DNA of 16,435 nucleotides from Clostridia bacterium (GTDB lineage: Bacteria; Bacillota; Clostridia; Oscillospirales; CAG-272), in assembly GCA_024404655.1 (NCBI GenBank), contig JAKSPR010000019.1:1-16435 (forward strand), in the 5' to 3' direction. This document shows, in pieces, positions 13,928 to 16,435 of the stretch. The notes beneath the pieces are model-generated. The model searched no databases and was not told the origin of the DNA. It worked only from the letters and a program-made list of their open reading frames with translations. The position numbers and the translations under genes were made by a program. The stretch's first letter is position 1, and every line of letters starts with the position of its first letter.

Positions 13928-15352
13928 ATGGGTGGTTTTTTCGGAGCAGCCTGTCATGAAGACTGCGTCATGGACGTCTTCTTTGGTGTTGACTATCATT
14001 CCCACCTGGGTACCCGCCGCAGCGGTATGTCCTGCATCAACCCGGAAACCGGTTTTCAGCGGTTCATTCATTCCATTGATAACTCCCCTTTCCGCACCAA
14101 ATTTGAGGACGACATCCAGAAGATGCAGGGCAATTCCTGCATCGGCTGCATCAGCGACTATGATCCCCAGCCCCTTCTCATCCGTTCCAACCTCGGTACC
14201 TATGCGCTGATGACCGTCGGCGTCATCAAGAATGCCGATTCCCTCATTGATCAGTACCTGACCTTCTCCAGCGGCCATCTGACCGCGATGAACGGCGGCA
14301 AGATCAATATGACCGAGCTGATCGCAGCGCTGATCAACCAGAAGAGCACCTTCCAGGAAGGCATCCGCTTCGCACAGTCCGTCATTGAAGGCACCGCCGA
14401 CATCATCATCCTCTGTGAGGACGGCTCTATCATCGCAGCCCGCGACAAGCTGGGCCGCCTGCCGGTGATCCTCGGCAAGAAGGAGGGCGGCTACTGCGTC
14501 ACCTTCGAGGATTTCGCCATGTACAAGCTGGGCTATGTGTTCCACAAGGAACTGGGCCCGGGCGAAATCGTCCGTTTCGACGCCGATAAAGTGGAAGTCC
14601 TCGTTCCCCCGGAAAAGAAGAAGCGCATCTGTGCGTTCCTCTGGACCTACTACGGCTATCCGAATGCCGTTTATGAAGGCGTCAACGTCGAGGCCATGCG
14701 TATGCGCAACGGCCAGATCATGGCAAAGGCCGACCGTGAGGACGGCATCGCCCAGAACATCGACTACGTCTGCGGCGTTCCGGATTCCGGCGTTCCCCAC
14801 GCCATCGGCTATTCCAACGAAAGCCATGTTCCCTTTGCAAGACCTTTCATCAAGTACACACCTACCTGGCCCCGCAGCTTCATGCCCACCAACCAGTCCG
14901 TGCGCAATCAGGTCGCAAAGATGAAGCAGATCCCCGTCCATGAACTGATCGAGGGCAAGAAGCTCCTGTTCGTTGACGACTCCATCGTCCGCGGCACCCA
15001 GCTGCGTGAAACCGTTGAGTTCCTTTATGCCAACGGCGCAGAAGAAGTCCACATGCGTTCCGCCTGCCCGCCCATCATGTTCGGCTGCAAGTATCTGAAC
15101 TTCTCCCGTTCCAACTCCGACATGGAGCTGATCGCCCGCAGAACCGTTCAGGAGCTGGAAGGCGATGAGGGACAGCGTCATCTCGATGAATACTCCGATG
15201 CCAAGACCGAGCGCGGCAAGGCTCTGCGTGCAGCCATCTGCAAAGAGCTGCAGCTGACCTCCCTCCAGTTCCAGTCGGTCGAAGGTGTCATTGAAGCCAT
15301 CGGTCTGCCGGAGGATGAAGTCTGCACCTACTGCTGGACCGGCAAAGAATAA
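13928..15352 (+). CDS. purF: Amidophosphoribosyltransferase homologue with degenerate glutaminase domain
   Basis: PurF normally makes phosphoribosylamine from PRPP, using ammonia from its N-terminal glutaminase domain. In this 474-residue protein the transferase domain looks sound: GVPDSGVPHAIGY, then the PRPP loop LLFVDDSIVRGTQ with Asp350-Asp351. Cys235, Cys387, Cys466 and Cys469 (CTYCWTG) fit the four Fe-S ligands of B. subtilis PurF. The glutaminase half keeps its overall layout but not its catalytic residues. It starts MGGFFG where processed PurF starts CGxFG, so the nucleophile Cys is Gly. HVRYST is replaced by CISDYD, HNGN by TVGV, and TSDTE by INMTE. The clean SD (AAGGAG, 8 bases) and intact frame rule out a misread start. 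It may use free ammonia or a partner glutaminase. Confidence 0.88.
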   Translation: MGGFFGAACHEDCVMDVFFGVDYHSHLGTRRSGMSCINPETGFQRFIHSIDNSPFRTKFEDDIQKMQGNSCIGCISDYDPQPLLIRSNLGTYALMTVGVIKNADSLIDQYLTFSSGHLTAMNGGKINMTELIAALINQKSTFQEGIRFAQSVIEGTADIIILCEDGSIIAARDKLGRLPVILGKKEGGYCVTFEDFAMYKLGYVFHKELGPGEIVRFDADKVEVLVPPEKKKRICAFLWTYYGYPNAVYEGVNVEAMRMRNGQIMAKADREDGIAQNIDYVCGVPDSGVPHAIGYSNESHVPFARPFIKYTPTWPRSFMPTNQSVRNQVAKMKQIPVHELIEGKKLLFVDDSIVRGTQLRETVEFLYANGAEEVHMRSACPPIMFGCKYLNFSRSNSDMELIARRTVQELEGDEGQRHLDEYSDAKTERGKALRAAICKELQLTSLQFQSVEGVIEAIGLPEDEVCTYCWTGKE

Positions 15353-15397
15353 GAAACGACTTTTCACCTATTATCATAAAAAGAGAGGTAACTCCCT

Positions 15398-16435
15398 ATG
15401 AATACGAATTCCCGTTCCGAATCCTACGCAGCAGCCGGTGTTGATATCACCGCCGGCTATAAGGCCGTTGAGCTGATGAAGGCTCACATTGCGCGTACCA
15501 TGACCCAGGGCGTCGCTTCCGATATCGGCGGCTTCGGCGGTCTGTTCGCGCTGGACCTGGATACCCTCGGCGTGAAAAAGCCGATCCTGGTCTCCGGTAC
15601 CGACGGTGTCGGCACCAAGTTAAAGCTCGCATTCCTCATGGACAAGCATGATACCGTCGGTATCGACTGCGTTGCCATGTGCGTCAACGACGTCATCTGC
15701 TGCGGCGCAAAGCCCCTGTTCTTCCTCGACTACATTGCCTGCGGCAAGAACGTTCCCGAGAAGATCGCTGCCATCGTTTCCGGTGTTGCAGAAGGCTGCG
15801 TCCAGTCCGATTCCGCTCTGATCGGCGGTGAGACCGCGGAAATGCCCGGTTTCTATCCCATCGACGAATACGACCTCGCCGGCTTCTCCGTCGGTGTTGT
15901 CGACCGCGACAAGGTGCTCAACAATAAGGAAATGGTTCCCGGCGACGTCATCATCGCTCTGCCCTCCTCCGGTGTGCACTCCAACGGTTTTTCCCTCGTC
16001 CGCAAGGTCTTCGACGTTGAAAACGCCGACATCAAGTCCCCCTGCGAAGCACTGGGCGGCAAGTCCATCGGTGAGACCCTGCTCACCCCCACCAAGATCT
16101 ATGTCAAGCCCATGACCGCACTCTTTGAGAAGATCCCCGTCACGGGCGTCACCCATATCACCCGCGGCGGCTTCTATGAGAACATTCCGCGTTCCATTCC
16201 GGACGGTCTGTGCGCTTCCATCGACAAGTCCGCTGTCCGCATCCTTCCCATTTTCGATCTGATCGCCAAGACCGGCAATATCCCGGAGCGCGATATGTTC
16301 AACACCTTCAACATGGGTGTCGGCATGAGCATCGTTGTTGCCAAGGAAGACGCCGAAACCGCCCTTTCCGTCCCGCATGAGCAGGGCGAGGACGCTTACG
16401 CCATCGGCGAGACCGTTGCAGGCGACGAGACGATC
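15398..16435 (+). CDS. purM: AIR synthetase PurM (runs off the window end)
   Basis: Phosphoribosylformylglycinamidine cyclo-ligase closes the imidazole ring with ATP to give AIR (step 5, cytosolic). The open frame has 346 codons without a stop; PurM is usually 340-350 residues, so only a few codons are missing. It starts with YAAAGVDITAGYKAV, followed by SDIGGFGGLF, the ATP-binding SGTDGVGTKL, CVNDVICCGAKPLFFLDY, LIGGETAEMPGFY, LPSSGVHSNGFSLVR, GVTHITRGGFYENIPR and the late NTFNMGVGMSIVV. ATG 15398 has GAGAGG 9 bases upstream, and purF ends 45 bases before it with no terminator between. The product feeds PurE, two genes upstream in the operon. purN and purH would be expected next. Confidence 0.96.
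   Translation, partial: MNTNSRSESYAAAGVDITAGYKAVELMKAHIARTMTQGVASDIGGFGGLFALDLDTLGVKKPILVSGTDGVGTKLKLAFLMDKHDTVGIDCVAMCVNDVICCGAKPLFFLDYIACGKNVPEKIAAIVSGVAEGCVQSDSALIGGETAEMPGFYPIDEYDLAGFSVGVVDRDKVLNNKEMVPGDVIIALPSSGVHSNGFSLVRKVFDVENADIKSPCEALGGKSIGETLLTPTKIYVKPMTALFEKIPVTGVTHITRGGFYENIPRSIPDGLCASIDKSAVRILPIFDLIAKTGNIPERDMFNTFNMGVGMSIVVAKEDAETALSVPHEQGEDAYAIGETVAGDETI

Noticed and set aside
13928..13990. Frameshift or wrong start hiding a canonical CGxFG N-terminus of PurF
   Set aside because: The ATG has an ideal SD directly after purC, only 12 bases separate the genes, and the rest of the glutaminase motifs are also replaced, so the missing Cys is not an artefact of start choice.
13220..15367. 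715-codon minus-strand open frame opposite purC and purF
   Set aside because: It spans two genes of well-known families, purC and purF, on the other strand. It arises from strong codon bias and has no SD or domain.
15620..16378. 252-codon minus-strand open frame opposite purM
   Set aside because: The plus strand encodes PurM with its conserved motifs in order; the minus frame is its shadow.

Overview
The window (16,435 bases) reads as chromosomal DNA of a Gram-positive, fairly GC-rich anaerobe of the Clostridia, perhaps an Oscillospiraceae/Ruminococcaceae-type gut bacterium. This placement is an inference from gene families: a YtrA-type GntR regulator with its ABC transporter, a BioY/BirA pair, an LTA-synthase-like enzyme, a TIGR04086-like membrane protein, an Fe-S type PurF and a ZTP riboswitch. 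Promoters are near-consensus sigma-A type and Shine-Dalgarno (SD) sites are strong. I see no insertion sequence, CRISPR array, tRNA or rRNA.

Layout. 1-2335 (minus strand): the 5' two thirds of secA (cut by the window edge) and, upstream of it, yajC with its own promoter and terminator; both belong to Sec protein export. 2378-5870 (minus): a compact, translationally coupled operon of GntR repressor, ABC ATPase and large ABC-2 type permease. It has a consensus promoter whose -10 is followed at once by a perfect 8-7-8 inverted repeat, the likely operator. 6092-6556 (plus): a small four-helix membrane protein, followed by a three-copy 26-27 bp repeat. 6609-8842 (minus): birA, bioY and an ArsC/Spx-like thioredoxin-fold protein; the birA promoter is overlapped by a recognisable BirA box, so biotin supply looks autoregulated. 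8889-10876 (plus): a membrane sulfatase-fold enzyme of the LTA synthase/phosphoglycerol transferase type, divergent from birA and closed by a strong terminator. 10899-12327 (plus): a family 4 glycoside hydrolase resembling alpha-galactosidase MelA, with its own promoter. 12374-16435 (plus): the de novo purine operon purE-purC-purF-purM (purM runs off the end).

The purine operon has three visible layers of control: a consensus promoter spanned by an inverted repeat, a ZTP (pfl) riboswitch recognised from its conserved core sequences, and an intrinsic terminator that shares bases with the aptamer 3' end. The riboswitch would link transcription to ZMP/ZTP, the signal of one-carbon (10-formyl-THF) shortage. 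The most unusual protein is the PurF homologue. Its phosphoribosyltransferase domain and four putative Fe-S cysteines are retained, but the N-terminal nucleophile cysteine and the other glutaminase residues I can align are replaced. The ammonia source for this operon's first committed step is therefore an open question.
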